Assembly: GCF_000749845.1 (NCBI RefSeq)
Contig: NZ_JQHM01000003.1
Span: 408,933-472,932, forward strand
Source of the DNA: Pectobacterium betavasculorum
GTDB lineage: Bacteria > Pseudomonadota > Gammaproteobacteria > Enterobacterales > Enterobacteriaceae
Reading direction: 5' to 3'
Length of the DNA stretch: 64,000 bases
Under the pieces are notes generated by a model, which had not been told where the DNA came from, made no database searches, and saw only the letters and a program-made list of their open reading frames with translations. A program made the position numbers and the translations under genes. Below, one piece after another: positions 10,797 to 22,487 of the stretch; within the stretch, counting starts at the first letter, position 1; each line of letters opens with the position of its first letter.

Positions 10797-12146
10797 ATGG
10801 CGCAATTCTACTCTCCAAACCGGCGTGTGACGACCCGGAAAGCGGTTCCAGCGAAAAACCTCACTGTCACGGTAGCGTCACTTGACCCGTTTGGGCAAGG
10901 TGTCGCGCGTCACGAAGGCAAGACGGTGTTTGTCACAGGTGTGCTACCGGGAGAGCAGGCTGAGGTTCAACTGACGGAAGAGAAGCGTCAGTTTTCACAT
11001 GCAAAACTTAAACGCCTTCTGACGCCTAGCCCGCAGCGTGTTGAGCCTCCATGTCCTCATTTTACCCGCTGCGGTGGCTGCCAGCAGCAGCATGCAGAAA
11101 TTACGCTGCAACAGAGCAGCAAAACGGCTGCATTGATGCGTCTGATGGCGCGGGAAACGGGCGCAGAGCTGCCTGAAGCCTCGCTGGTTGCTGGCACACC
11201 TTATGCCTATCGGAGGCGTGCACGGCTTGCGTTATACTTTCAGGCAAAAGAGCAGCGGCTGTTGATGGGCTATCGACAGTCAAATTCTCACGATCTGGTG
11301 GATATCAAGGCCTGTCCGGTGTTGCGCCCCGAGCTTGAAGCGCTGCTGCAACCGTTACGCGAATGCCTAAGCCGATTAAAGGCGGTGAAACGCCTTGGGC
11401 ATGCGGAACTGGTACAGGCGGAGAACGGTCCGCTGCTGGTGTTGCGACACCTTGATCCACTGCATCCATCGGATGAACAGGCGTTGCGTGATTTTGCCCA
11501 GCGGCAGGGCGTTTCGGTTTATCTGGCACCAGATGCTGATTCGATAACGTGTTTACACGGTGAAGAGCCGGTTTATCACGTCGCCGGGCTGACGCTGGCA
11601 TTTAGCCCGCGTGATTTTATTCAGGTCAATGACGCGGTGAACCAGCAGATGGTCGCACAGGCACTGGCGTGGCTGGATGTGCGGCCACAGGATAGAATAT
11701 TGGATCTGTTTTGCGGCATGGGCAACTTTACGCTGCCGTTGGCACAGCGTGCTGCCAGCGTGGTCGGTGTGGAAGGAGTTACCGCGCTAGTCGACAAAGG
11801 GCGCGAGAATGCGCGACGCAATGCCTTGTCCAATGTCACATTTTTTCACCAAAATCTTGAAGATGACGTCACGCAGCAGGCGTGGGCAGCTCAGGGTTTT
11901 GATAAGATATTACTTGATCCGGCACGTGCGGGGGCGGCAGGCGTGATGGAGCAGATAACCAGACTGGCACCGAAACGGGTGGTGTATGTTTCCTGTAACG
12001 CCACGACGCTAGCACGCGACAGCAAAGTCTTACTCGCAGCCGGTTACCGGCTAGCGAACGTTGCGATGCTGGATATGTTTCCACATACCGGACACCTTGA
12101 ATCGATGGCACTGTTTTTGCACGATACCGGCGCGCGAAAGGCGTAA
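10797..12146 (+). CDS. rlmD: 23S rRNA (uracil-1939-C5) methyltransferase RlmD
   Basis: A 449-residue SAM-dependent RNA methyltransferase (formerly RumA) that methylates U1939 of 23S rRNA. The N-terminal TRAM domain (residues about 20-75) is followed by the 4Fe-4S cluster cysteines in '[14 protein letters not shown]'. The catalytic domain shows the SAM motif '[14 protein letters not shown]' and the active-site Cys in '[14 protein letters not shown]'. It lies divergent to barA and 53 bp upstream of relA, the same neighbourhood as in E. coli. Confidence 0.95.
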   Translation: MAQFYSPNRRVTTRKAVPAKNLTVTVASLDPFGQGVARHEGKTVFVTGVLPGEQAEVQLTEEKRQFSHAKLKRLLTPSPQRVEPPCPHFTRCGGCQQQHAEITLQQSSKTAALMRLMARETGAELPEASLVAGTPYAYRRRARLALYFQAKEQRLLMGYRQSNSHDLVDIKACPVLRPELEALLQPLRECLSRLKAVKRLGHAELVQAENGPLLVLRHLDPLHPSDEQALRDFAQRQGVSVYLAPDADSITCLHGEEPVYHVAGLTLAFSPRDFIQVNDAVNQQMVAQALAWLDVRPQDRILDLFCGMGNFTLPLAQRAASVVGVEGVTALVDKGRENARRNALSNVTFFHQNLEDDVTQQAWAAQGFDKILLDPARAGAAGVMEQITRLAPKRVVYVSCNATTLARDSKVLLAAGYRLANVAMLDMFPHTGHLESMALFLHDTGARKA

Positions 12147-12199
12147 TAGGCAGCAAAGCAGCGTCGTTTGCAAGGTGAAAGGTAACGTAGGGAGAAATT

Positions 12200-14437
12200 A
12201 TGGTTGCGGTAAGAAGTGCGCATTTGAATACGGCAGGTGAATTTGTCCCTGACGCGTGGATTGCTTCACTGGGCATTGCCAGTCAGCAATCGTGTGAACG
12301 TTTAGCCGAAACCTGGCGTTACTGTGAGCAGCAAACGCAAAATCAGCCTGATGCATCGTTACTGCTGTGGCGCGGCATCGAAATGGTGGAAATCCTGTCC
12401 ACGCTCAGCATGGACAATGACAGCATGCGCGCGGCGCTGATCTTTCCGCTGGCAGATGCGAACGTGGTCGATGAACCGACGCTGGAAGCCGCGTTTGGAA
12501 AAAACATCGTTGATTTGGTGCATGGCGTGCGCGATATGGATGCAATTCGCCAGCTCAAAGCGACGCAGAATGATTCGGGCGCGTCTGAGCAGGTAGATAA
12601 CATCCGCCGCATGCTGCTGGCGATGGTGGAAGATTTCCGCTGCGTGGTCATCAAGCTCGCGGAGCGGATTGCACACCTGCGTGAAGTGAAGGATGCCCCG
12701 GAAGAAGAACGGGTACTGGCGGCCAAAGAGTGTACCAATATCTACGCACCGCTGGCGAACCGTTTGGGTATCGGCCAGTTGAAGTGGGAGCTAGAGGATT
12801 TCTGCTTTCGTTATTTGCATCCTGATGAATATAAGAAAATCGCCAAGCTGCTGCACGAGCGTCGTATCGATCGTGCGCAGTACATTGATGATTTTGTTAA
12901 AACGCTGCGCGATGCAATGAAAGAAGAGGGCGTGCAGGCAGAGATCTATGGCCGTCCTAAGCATATCTACAGCATCTGGCGCAAGATGCAGAAGAAAGCG
13001 CTGTCGTTTGATGAACTGTTCGATGTGCGTGCGGTACGCATTGTCGTTGAGCGTTTACAGGACTGCTACGGCGCGCTCGGTATCGTGCATACGCACTACC
13101 GCCATCTGCCTGATGAGTTTGACGACTACGTTGCTAATCCCAAACCGAACGGTTACCAATCCATCCATACTGTGGTGTTAGGGCCGGGCGGAAAGACGCT
13201 CGAAATTCAGATTCGCACACGTCAGATGCATGAAGATGCAGAACTGGGCGTCGCGGCACACTGGAAATATAAAGAAGGCACCTCCGTGGGCGGGCGTTCC
13301 GGTTACGAAGGGCGTATTGCCTGGCTGCGTAAACTGCTGGCCTGGCAGGAAGAAGTGGCTGATTCCAATGACGTGCTGGACGAAGTTCGCAGCCAGGTGT
13401 TTGACGATCGCGTTTATGTCTTTACGCCGAAAGGCGATGTGGTTGATCTTCCTGCGGGGTCCACGCCGTTGGATTTTGCTTATCACATCCACAGTGATAT
13501 CGGGCACCGCTGCATCGGGGCGAAAATCGGCGGACGTATTGTGCCGTTTACCTACCAGCTGCAAATGGGCGATCAGATTGAAATTATCACTCAGAAGCAG
13601 CCGAACCCAAGTCGTGACTGGCTGAATCCAAATCTGGGCTATATCACCACTAGCCGCGGGCGCTCCAAGATCCAGAACTGGTTCCGTAAGCAAGATCGCG
13701 ATAAGAATATTGTGGCGGGTCGACAGATTCTGGATGACGAACTGGCGCATTTGGGCGTTAGCCTGAAAGCAGCGGAAAAACTGCTGCTGCCGCGCTACAA
13801 CGTGAATTCGCTGGATGAATTACTCGCGGCTATTGGCGGCGGTGACGTTCGTCTTAACCAGATGGTGAACTTCCTACAATCGCAGTTAAAACAGCCGAGC
13901 GCGGAAGAACTGGATCGCGAAGCGCTACGCCAACTGACACAAAAAACGCATCAGCCGCCAGTGCGTAGTAATAAAAAAGACAACGGTCGTGTGGTCGTTG
14001 AAGGCGTTGGCAATCTGATGCATCACATTGCCCGCTGCTGCCAGCCGATTCCGGGTGATGAGATCACCGGGTTTATCACACGTGGACGGGGGATTTCGAT
14101 TCACCGTGCTGACTGTGAACAACTGGATGAACTGCGTGCAAGTTCGCCGGAGCGCATTGTGGACGCGGTATGGGGTGAAAGCTACTCCAGCGGCTATTCA
14201 CTGGTGGTGAGAGTGATTGCCAACGATCGTAGCGGCCTGCTACGAGATATCACCACGATTCTGGCGAATGAGAAGGTCAATGTGCTGGGCGTCGCCAGCC
14301 GCAGCGATACTAAGCAACAGTTGGCAACGATTGATATGGATATCGAAATCTACAACCTGCAAGTACTGAGCCGCATTCTGGCGAAGCTCAACCAACTGCC
14401 GGATGTGATTGATGCGCGGCGCCAGCAGGGGGCGTAA
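12200..14437 (+). CDS. relA: (p)ppGpp synthetase RelA
   Basis: A 745-residue ribosome-associated synthetase that makes pppGpp/ppGpp from GTP/GDP and ATP on sensing uncharged tRNA. Domains in order: degenerate HD hydrolase region (residues about 20-200), synthetase domain with 'YGRPKHIYSIWRKMQ' and 'NPKPNGYQSIHTVV', TGS domain near 'VFTPKGDVVDLPAGSTPLDF', zinc-finger region with 'HHIARCCQPIPGD', and C-terminal ACT domain ('IANDRSGLLRDITTIL'). The hydrolase part lacks an intact HD motif, as expected for RelA rather than SpoT. Unlike E. coli, no mazEF follows; a dispersed repeat separates it from mazG. Confidence 0.96.
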   Translation: MVAVRSAHLNTAGEFVPDAWIASLGIASQQSCERLAETWRYCEQQTQNQPDASLLLWRGIEMVEILSTLSMDNDSMRAALIFPLADANVVDEPTLEAAFGKNIVDLVHGVRDMDAIRQLKATQNDSGASEQVDNIRRMLLAMVEDFRCVVIKLAERIAHLREVKDAPEEERVLAAKECTNIYAPLANRLGIGQLKWELEDFCFRYLHPDEYKKIAKLLHERRIDRAQYIDDFVKTLRDAMKEEGVQAEIYGRPKHIYSIWRKMQKKALSFDELFDVRAVRIVVERLQDCYGALGIVHTHYRHLPDEFDDYVANPKPNGYQSIHTVVLGPGGKTLEIQIRTRQMHEDAELGVAAHWKYKEGTSVGGRSGYEGRIAWLRKLLAWQEEVADSNDVLDEVRSQVFDDRVYVFTPKGDVVDLPAGSTPLDFAYHIHSDIGHRCIGAKIGGRIVPFTYQLQMGDQIEIITQKQPNPSRDWLNPNLGYITTSRGRSKIQNWFRKQDRDKNIVAGRQILDDELAHLGVSLKAAEKLLLPRYNVNSLDELLAAIGGGDVRLNQMVNFLQSQLKQPSAEELDREALRQLTQKTHQPPVRSNKKDNGRVVVEGVGNLMHHIARCCQPIPGDEITGFITRGRGISIHRADCEQLDELRASSPERIVDAVWGESYSSGYSLVVRVIANDRSGLLRDITTILANEKVNVLGVASRSDTKQQLATIDMDIEIYNLQVLSRILAKLNQLPDVIDARRQQGA

Positions 14438-14490
14438 ATGATGGTTTCACTATCAGCCAGTTGAAAACCTTGTTCGAGTGTGGTGAAAAA

Positions 14491-14741
14491 TTTCGTGCGT
14501 GGTTAGCAATATTGTTCTTTGTGGCACCAGTGCCACGCCCGACTGAGGGATGCTCAGGTGCCGCATCCCTCAGAACCCTGGCTTTTGGCGAGAATTGTGC
14601 CGCGTTGCGGTTCCCTCGATGTACATGTCCGCTGTCGAGCCACCTGTGACGCGTTCCTGACGCGGCACAGGTTTTCGCCGCGTCCATGCGGCTCACTCGG
14701 CGGTCATGTGCATCTCAGCACAATTTTTTACGCCGTTGAAA
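14491..14741. repeat. Dispersed intergenic repeat, copy 2 (about 250 bp, internally deleted)
   Basis: This shortened copy of the 7501/23693 repeat fills most of the 388-bp relA-mazG gap. Shared landmarks are 'TTTCGTGCG' at the left, 'CCTGGCTTTTGGCG', 'TTTTCGCCGCGTCCATGCGG', 'GGCTCACTCGG', and 'CACAATTTTTTACGCCG' at the right. It lacks the middle block with 'CCCCATAAATGGGG' and the ACGTCTCTGACGT hairpin, so it is an internal deletion or an ancestral shorter form. E. coli has mazEF in this position. Confidence 0.7.
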
Positions 14742-14825
14742 TGAAAATAGTGATGTCTTGGCGCTTTTTAGCCGAAGTTGGCTGCCGTGTTTTGCTATTT
14801 TTATACACATTTTTTCAGGAATATT

Positions 14826-15638
14826 ATGACCGTATCTTTGACGAATTTACCTTCCATCGAGCGCCTGCTCGCCATCATGAAAACCCTTCGCGACCCTGAA
14901 AATGGCTGTCCGTGGGACAAGAAGCAGACCTTTGAGACCATCGCGCCTTATACGCTGGAAGAAACCTACGAAGTACTGGATGCCATCAGCCGTCAGGATT
15001 TTGATGATTTGCGCGGTGAGTTAGGGGATTTACTGTTTCAGGTGGTGTTTTACGCACAAATGGCGCAGGAAAAGGGACTGTTCGATTTCTCCGACGTGTG
15101 TAATGCCATCAGCGATAAGCTGGAACGTCGCCATCCACATATTTTCGGTGAACTGACGCTGACGGACAGCGATGCTGTGCTGGCAAACTGGGAGCAGACA
15201 AAAGCGCAGGAGCGTGCGGAAAAAGATCGTCACTCGCCGTTAGATGATATTCCTGATGCGCTGCCAGCTTTGATGAAAGCGCAAAAAATTCAGCAGCGTT
15301 GTTCGTCTGTTGGCTTCGATTGGAACAGCCTGGGCCCCGTGCTCGACAAAGTTTATGAAGAGATCGATGAGGTGATGTTTGAGGCGCGGCAAGCCGTTGT
15401 CGATGAAGAAAAATTAGGTGAAGAGATTGGTGATTTATTGTTCGCTACAGTCAATCTCTCTCGTCACCTGGGGCACAAGGCAGAGAACGCGTTACAGGCT
15501 GCGAATCGCAAGTTCACTCGTCGTTTTCGTGAGGTAGAACAAATCGTTACGGCATCGGGGAAAACGCTGGAACAGGCAACATTGGATGAAATGGAAGCCG
15601 CGTGGCAGCAGGTGAAAAAACAGGAAATAAGCCATTAA
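14826..15638 (+). CDS. mazG: Nucleoside triphosphate pyrophosphohydrolase MazG
   Basis: A 270-residue tandem MazG protein that hydrolyses NTPs and dNTPs to monophosphate and pyrophosphate. The two MazG domains show the EExxE-type metal-binding helices: 'LEETYEVLDAI' with 'DDLRGELGDLLFQVVF' in the first, and 'YEEIDEVMFEARQAVVDE' with 'EEIGDLLFATVNL' in the second. The frame extends upstream, but the chosen ATG has an AGGAATATT ribosome-binding site and puts 'NLPSIERLLAIMKTLRDPEN' near the N-terminus, as in E. coli. Confidence 0.94.
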   Translation: MTVSLTNLPSIERLLAIMKTLRDPENGCPWDKKQTFETIAPYTLEETYEVLDAISRQDFDDLRGELGDLLFQVVFYAQMAQEKGLFDFSDVCNAISDKLERRHPHIFGELTLTDSDAVLANWEQTKAQERAEKDRHSPLDDIPDALPALMKAQKIQQRCSSVGFDWNSLGPVLDKVYEEIDEVMFEARQAVVDEEKLGEEIGDLLFATVNLSRHLGHKAENALQAANRKFTRRFREVEQIVTASGKTLEQATLDEMEAAWQQVKKQEISH

Positions 15639-15781
15639 TCGATTTTTAACCACAGACTGGTTTTTTGTCTATTTTAATGATTTTATTCTATTGTTTTTAA
15701 AGGTAATTGAAGGTTGTGGTAAGCGCGATTTTACCTCATCTTCGCGTGTGTTGGAATCGCCACATTGTGTAAAACCAACAT

Positions 15782-15810
15782 TTGTGGCGTTCATCAGGTT
15801 CAGGTATACT
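15782..15810 (+). promoter_or_regulatory. Predicted sigma-70 promoter of pyrG
   Basis: TTGTGG at 15782-15787 and TATACT at 15805-15810 are separated by exactly 17 bp and lie about 55 bp before the pyrG ATG. It is the best -35/-10 pair in the mazG-pyrG spacer. Predicted by eye only. Confidence 0.5.
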
Positions 15811-15849
15811 ACTTTCCCGTCTTGGTACCTCCATCGTCTTTAAACCTAA

Positions 15850-17502
<1,653 letters not shown>

Positions 17503-17512
17503 GAGTTATATC

Positions 17513-17536
17513 AGCAACGTGCGATCGCGCGTTGCT
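17513..17536. other. Hairpin in the pyrG-eno spacer
   Basis: AGCAACG (17513-17519) and CGTTGCT (17530-17536) form a 7-bp stem around the palindromic GCGATCGC. A moderately T-rich stretch (TAGGGTTTTAG) follows. It could be a weak terminator or attenuator after pyrG ahead of the eno promoter. The T-run is too loose for a firm terminator call. Confidence 0.35.
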
Positions 17537-17561
17537 CGTCTAGGGTTTTAGTTCTATCTAA

Positions 17562-18890
<1,329 letters not shown>

Positions 18891-18995
18891 TTACACGGTC
18901 TGCGTGAGTCAATATCGGCTGGCCGGTTGTCTGATGAACGCACCACGTGATTAGCAGTAAAAAATTAGAAACGTGAAAACGTTTCGAGAATATAC

Positions 18996-19030
18996 CACCC
19001 TGTGAGCGCAAGTTTGCAGGGTGTTTTTTT
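18996..19030 (+). terminator. Rho-independent terminator of eno
   Basis: CACCCTG (18996-19002) pairs with CAGGGTG (19017-19023), followed directly by seven T (19024-19030). It is a classic intrinsic terminator about 105 bp after the eno stop. Confidence 0.85.
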
Positions 19031-19246
19031 GCCGAGCCTTCTTGCCGCGTGTGACATCGGATAGAGTTTTAGCAGAAAAATCAGTGTGTCGCCGGAATGC
19101 GAGCGAATATCATATCATTCAGCACCGTCGATGCTGTCATTGTGGTTTATAAATTAATATATTTAATATAATGTCGTGATGTAATCACAGTAACATAGGC
19201 TACTCTGAAAGAGAAGGGAGCAAAGTCGGTGTGTTAAAAACGGCGG
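19031..19246. other. Spacer between eno terminator and ipt 3' end
   Basis: No gene is seen. With the eno trailer this makes a 356-bp gene-free stretch. It becomes AT-rich to the right, marking the compositional switch into the ipt region. A perfect 13-bp dyad GTGAT-GTA-ATCAC lies at 19176-19188; its 5-bp central spacing does not match CRP (6 bp), and its position downstream of ipt gives no obvious role. Confidence 0.4.
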
Positions 19247-19963
19247 TTAGATCTCCAGTTCCCGCCATTTCCATGAGTCAGGAATGCTGGGAAAATTATT
19301 CTCTTGCCATAGTGCATGTTCAAAATATTCATTGGCGATAAGGTTTATCATTGTATTTTTATCCTGGTCGCTAATGCTATCAAGCGTATGAATGTTTATT
19401 GCGTTTTCTTTGCAATAGCGAATAATTACACGGTAGCCGTCAATATCCTCTAAAGGCTGAATAGTATGATAGGTATCAAAGAAAATACGAATTTCTTTTA
19501 ATATGGATTGACCATGGTTTGGTGGGTAAAACATTCCGGTAACTCTGGTCTTGGCTTTTTTAATAAATAGATTACTAGATGGAATATTAAATATTTTTAT
19601 TCTCCAGGATGGCTTCGACCAGTCCTCATCGTTGCATAATGCGGTTAATATAGAGACGGAGCCGCCTTCAAGAATAACGCCGTGCTCCGCAGTGGAAAGT
19701 TCTGCTATTTTATCTTTCAGGCGGTTATTTACGTCCTGTGCTGAAATAATGCCATCAATTAACGGCTTGTCCGATAAATAGATACGCTCTGTGCCTTGTA
19801 ATTCCTCCGCATCAGGCGCACCGCTACCTGTCACAATCTCCTGATAACCCTGAAACCGATCCAGTGCAATAACGGGGTAGCCCGTTTTTTTCGCTATATT
19901 GACCGAAAGGGCTGTTTTTCCTGTGGATGTTGGCCCCCATATTAGATAAAGTTCATTATTCAT
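19247..19963 (-). CDS. ipt: Adenylate isopentenyltransferase (cytokinin biosynthesis, Ipt/Etz/Ptz type)
   Basis: A 238-residue protein matching the bacterial phytohormone isopentenyltransferases (Agrobacterium Tmr/Tzs, Pantoea Etz, Pseudomonas Ptz) in length and in every motif I know. These are the P-loop 'GPTSTGKT' (10-17), 'LDRFQ' (34-38), 'TGSGAP..EELQGTERIYL' (45-63), 'PLIDGIISA' (67-75), 'ILEGGS' (97-102), 'DIDGYR' (173-178) and 'NEYFEHA' (211-217). The family joins AMP with DMAPP or HMBPP, the first step to isopentenyladenine or trans-zeatin. Bacterial tRNA isopentenyltransferase MiaA is longer and lacks the TGSG/EGGS arrangement seen here. Asp175 and His216 match the two residues tied to HMBPP use in Tmr (recalled positions). 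The ATG has a GAGAG ribosome-binding site and lies 16 nt after the upstream partner gene. The gene is AT-rich, unlike eno, which points to transfer. Confidence 0.88.
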   Translation of the reverse strand: MNNELYLIWGPTSTGKTALSVNIAKKTGYPVIALDRFQGYQEIVTGSGAPDAEELQGTERIYLSDKPLIDGIISAQDVNNRLKDKIAELSTAEHGVILEGGSVSILTALCNDEDWSKPSWRIKIFNIPSSNLFIKKAKTRVTGMFYPPNHGQSILKEIRIFFDTYHTIQPLEDIDGYRVIIRYCKENAINIHTLDSISDQDKNTMINLIANEYFEHALWQENNFPSIPDSWKWRELEI

Positions 19964-19979
19964 CTTTTTCTCTCTTAGA

Positions 19980-20450
19980 CTATGCGTTATTTCTGGTAGA
20001 TAAAAAACGATTCATGATTAAATCTAGATTCTCGTATGCGCCGGCTTTCCAATCGCCATGGAGTGATATTTTACTGTTATAACACTGGCCAGAAAGGGAG
20101 AAGCACCATTCTTTATGGCGTTTGTTATAAAAATTCTTTTTGCTATAAGGACAACGTCGGATGACGATAATTTTTCGGTTATTATCCGGTACGTAAATGG
20201 GATCAGGAGTGAAAAGGCAAAGTATATCGCTTTGCTTGTGATGGATTTTCGTGTCGAGCGCTAGTGTTAATGTTGTTCCTTGATATAAAAGGTCGACGCT
20301 CTCTTTCTCTGCCAGAGCAATATCATTATTTAGCAGGATAGAAGTAAACGGTAGAAAAGATAAGCTTTCATAGGAAATTAATTCGGCTATCGCCACAAGC
20401 TCGAAGAAATCAGGCTTGAGTCGATAAATTCCATTACGCCCTACGTTCAT
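19980..20450 (-). CDS. Hypothetical protein upstream of ipt ('pre-etz'-like)
   Basis: A 156-residue protein I do not recognise by domain. No signal peptide or membrane helix is seen. The N-terminal half is rich in hydrophobic and acidic residues (ELVAIAELISYESLSFLPF); the C-terminal half has four Cys (in 'RRCPYSK', 'EWCFSL' and 'GQCYN', plus 'ILCLF' near the centre) and many Lys/Arg. It is co-directional with ipt, 16 nt upstream, so the two form an operon. In Pantoea agglomerans pv. gypsophilae the cytokinin gene etz is preceded by a small ORF called pre-etz of similar size (recalled from the literature, not checked here). This gene is plausibly its homologue. The ATG has an AAGG ribosome-binding site. 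AT-rich like ipt. Confidence 0.7.
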   Translation of the reverse strand: MNVGRNGIYRLKPDFFELVAIAELISYESLSFLPFTSILLNNDIALAEKESVDLLYQGTTLTLALDTKIHHKQSDILCLFTPDPIYVPDNNRKIIVIRRCPYSKKNFYNKRHKEWCFSLSGQCYNSKISLHGDWKAGAYENLDLIMNRFLSTRNNA

Positions 20451-20884
20451 CGCAATACCTTTTGCCTGTAGCCTATTGGAAGTTACTCTTATCTTAAGAG
20501 GTGCTAATGTTTTGGGTATATTATAGTCAAGGGTGATTTATATCCACATTTTTTTTGTGTGAATTTTTATGGTATCTAATCCATGATTATGGGCCAAGCG
20601 GAAGCACAGCCGGACATACGATAGACGCTAGGCCACCAGCAATGATGTATGACCTTTCTCAATAGAGTGATTCGCCCGCATCCTGTGAATTCCGTAAACG
20701 AACTTCCGGTTTCGTTAAGTTAAAATAGCTTTTTATAAAATATTTGACGCGGATCGCGCCAATCTTCCCTGTGCTGCCAGCGCGGGGCGCGTGGTGGCAA
20801 AAGCGCAAAGGTTTTCACGATCGCCGGGCGCTAACGTAACAGCGTGACACCTTCATAATTAAAAATGCTCGGGGAAGGATGGCG
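20451..20884. other. Divergent intergenic region between the pre-etz-like gene and rhiT
   Basis: This 434-bp spacer holds the promoters of two divergent units. The left third is AT-rich. No complete gene is seen. KdgR- and CRP-type sites are expected upstream of rhiT from work in Dickeya, but I find no strong match. The AT-rich stretch at about 20725-20752 is the only KdgR-like candidate and is weak. Confidence 0.35.
20520..20548 (-). promoter_or_regulatory. Candidate promoter of the ipt operon
   Basis: On the minus strand a perfect -10 TATAAT lies at 20525-20520, about 70 nt before the pre-etz-like ATG. The hexamer 17 bp upstream (TGTGGA) is a poor -35, so the promoter would be weak or need activation. 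Predicted by eye. Confidence 0.35.
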
Positions 20885-22444
20885 ATGAAAACACGTAAGA
20901 TCGGTTTGGCTAACTATTTAGCCTACGGTTCAGGGGACTTTCTTGGTGCGGGTACAACCGCGCTGACGGCCGCTTGGTTACTCTATTTTTACACTACGTT
21001 CTGCGGCTTAACGCCGATTGAAGCAACCTTTATCTTTGCGATGGCACGCGTACTCGATGCTGTCGTCAGCCCGCTGATGGGCTTCCTGACCGACAACTTC
21101 GGTTCAACCTGGTTGGGCAAACGCTTTGGCCGTCGTAAATTCTTTATTCTGCTCGGTATTCCCTGCGTATTCAGCTACAGCTTCATGTGGGTGGGGGATA
21201 TGGGCTATTGGTACTATCTGCTGACGTACCTGCTGTTCGATATCGTCTACACAATGGTACTGGTGCCGTATGAAACGCTGGTGCCGGAAATGACCGACGA
21301 TTTCAAACAAAAAACCAAGTTCTCTGGGGCACGTATCGCGCTGGCGCAGCTTTCCGCGATTTTAGCTGCCTTCCTGCCGGGCATTCTGTTGGGCTACTTT
21401 GGCAAAGACAATGCGGTGTCCTTCTTCTATTCAAGTCTGGTGTTCTCGATTATCTGCGCACTGGTGCTGACGCTGGTCTATTTCTTTACCTGGGAACGGC
21501 CACGCGATCAAATGTCGGAAGCGTCGCTACGGGCGGAAAAAGAGCGTCAATCCTTGTCACTGATTGATAGCCTGAAACGGCTGAACGTCGAACTGGTTTC
21601 CACGCTGCGCATTCGCATTTTCCGCCAGCATCTCGGTATGTATTTGGGCGGTTATATCGCGCAGGACGTCTTCAATGCCGTGTTCACCTACTACGTGGTT
21701 TTTGTGCTGATGCAAAGCCCGACGATGGCGTCGAACCTGATGGGAACGATGGCGATTCTGCAATTCATCGCGGTGATTGGCATGATCCCACTGTGTATTC
21801 GCTTCGGGCCAGCGCCGTCTTATCGTTTTGTCGTGTGCCTCTTCGGCCTGAGTGCGCTCTCCTATGCCGTTCTGTGGTACAGCGGCCTGCATGACACCTT
21901 CTCTCTGCTGCTGCTGATCTCTGCGCTGGCGGGTATCGGACGCGGTGGGATTAACTACGTACCGTGGAACACTTACACTTACATCGCAGATGTGGATGAA
22001 GTGATCACCGCGCAGCGTCGTGAAGGGATCTTTGCCGGGATTATGACGCTGACCCGCAAAGCCTCTCAGGCTGGCGCGGTGATGCTGGTGGGGATTGTGT
22101 TGCAACTGTCCGGTTTTGTATCCGGGCAAAGCGTACAAGCGCCGGGCGTCAGCCACACGATTTTGATGATTTTAAGCGTCGGCACCGTCGGCGTGCTGGC
22201 GCTGGGCTTTCTGGTCTCCCTGCGCTTTAAACTCAATCTGCAAACGCACAGCGTGCTGCGGGAAGAAACGCTGAAAATGCGTGAAGCCGGGCGTCCTGTG
22301 CCGGAGAAGATTACGCCGCAGGCGCGGGCAACGGTCGAAATGCTGGCTGGCATGCCGTATGAATCGCTGTGGGGCAACAACAATATCGGCTATCTGAACC
22401 GTCATAACGGCGACAAGTCGGTAACGCACGCGACACAGCCGTAA
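20885..22444 (+). CDS. rhiT: Rhamnogalacturonide transporter RhiT (GPH family)
   Basis: A protein of about 519 residues from the glycoside-pentoside-hexuronide cation symporter family, with about 12 hydrophobic segments. The family loop motif appears as 'GFLTDNFGSTWLGKRFGRRK' near residues 60-80. It is followed 43 bp downstream by rhiN, the pairing known for rhiTN in Dickeya, so it likely imports unsaturated rhamnogalacturonan oligomers. An alternative is the related oligogalacturonide transporter TogT, but the RhiN neighbour favours RhiT. Two ATGs are possible (20879 and 20885). The later one has better spacing (5 nt) from AAGGA. Confidence 0.85.
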   Translation: MKTRKIGLANYLAYGSGDFLGAGTTALTAAWLLYFYTTFCGLTPIEATFIFAMARVLDAVVSPLMGFLTDNFGSTWLGKRFGRRKFFILLGIPCVFSYSFMWVGDMGYWYYLLTYLLFDIVYTMVLVPYETLVPEMTDDFKQKTKFSGARIALAQLSAILAAFLPGILLGYFGKDNAVSFFYSSLVFSIICALVLTLVYFFTWERPRDQMSEASLRAEKERQSLSLIDSLKRLNVELVSTLRIRIFRQHLGMYLGGYIAQDVFNAVFTYYVVFVLMQSPTMASNLMGTMAILQFIAVIGMIPLCIRFGPAPSYRFVVCLFGLSALSYAVLWYSGLHDTFSLLLLISALAGIGRGGINYVPWNTYTYIADVDEVITAQRREGIFAGIMTLTRKASQAGAVMLVGIVLQLSGFVSGQSVQAPGVSHTILMILSVGTVGVLALGFLVSLRFKLNLQTHSVLREETLKMREAGRPVPEKITPQARATVEMLAGMPYESLWGNNNIGYLNRHNGDKSVTHATQP

Positions 22445-22487
22445 CTGTATTGAACTGTTAACTGATAACTCAATTGGATGAATGACT

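Noticed and set aside
13178..13750. 190-codon minus-strand frame inside relA
   Set aside because: It lies fully within the well-supported relA synthetase/TGS coding region, has no recognisable family or ribosome-binding site, and follows from codon bias.
19176..19188. GTGAT-GTA-ATCAC dyad as a CRP site
   Set aside because: The half-sites are 5 bp apart rather than 6 and the dyad lies downstream of both adjacent genes.
20720..20760. KdgR box upstream of rhiT
   Set aside because: AT-rich with a partial likeness only; the match is too poor to call although KdgR control is expected from Dickeya.
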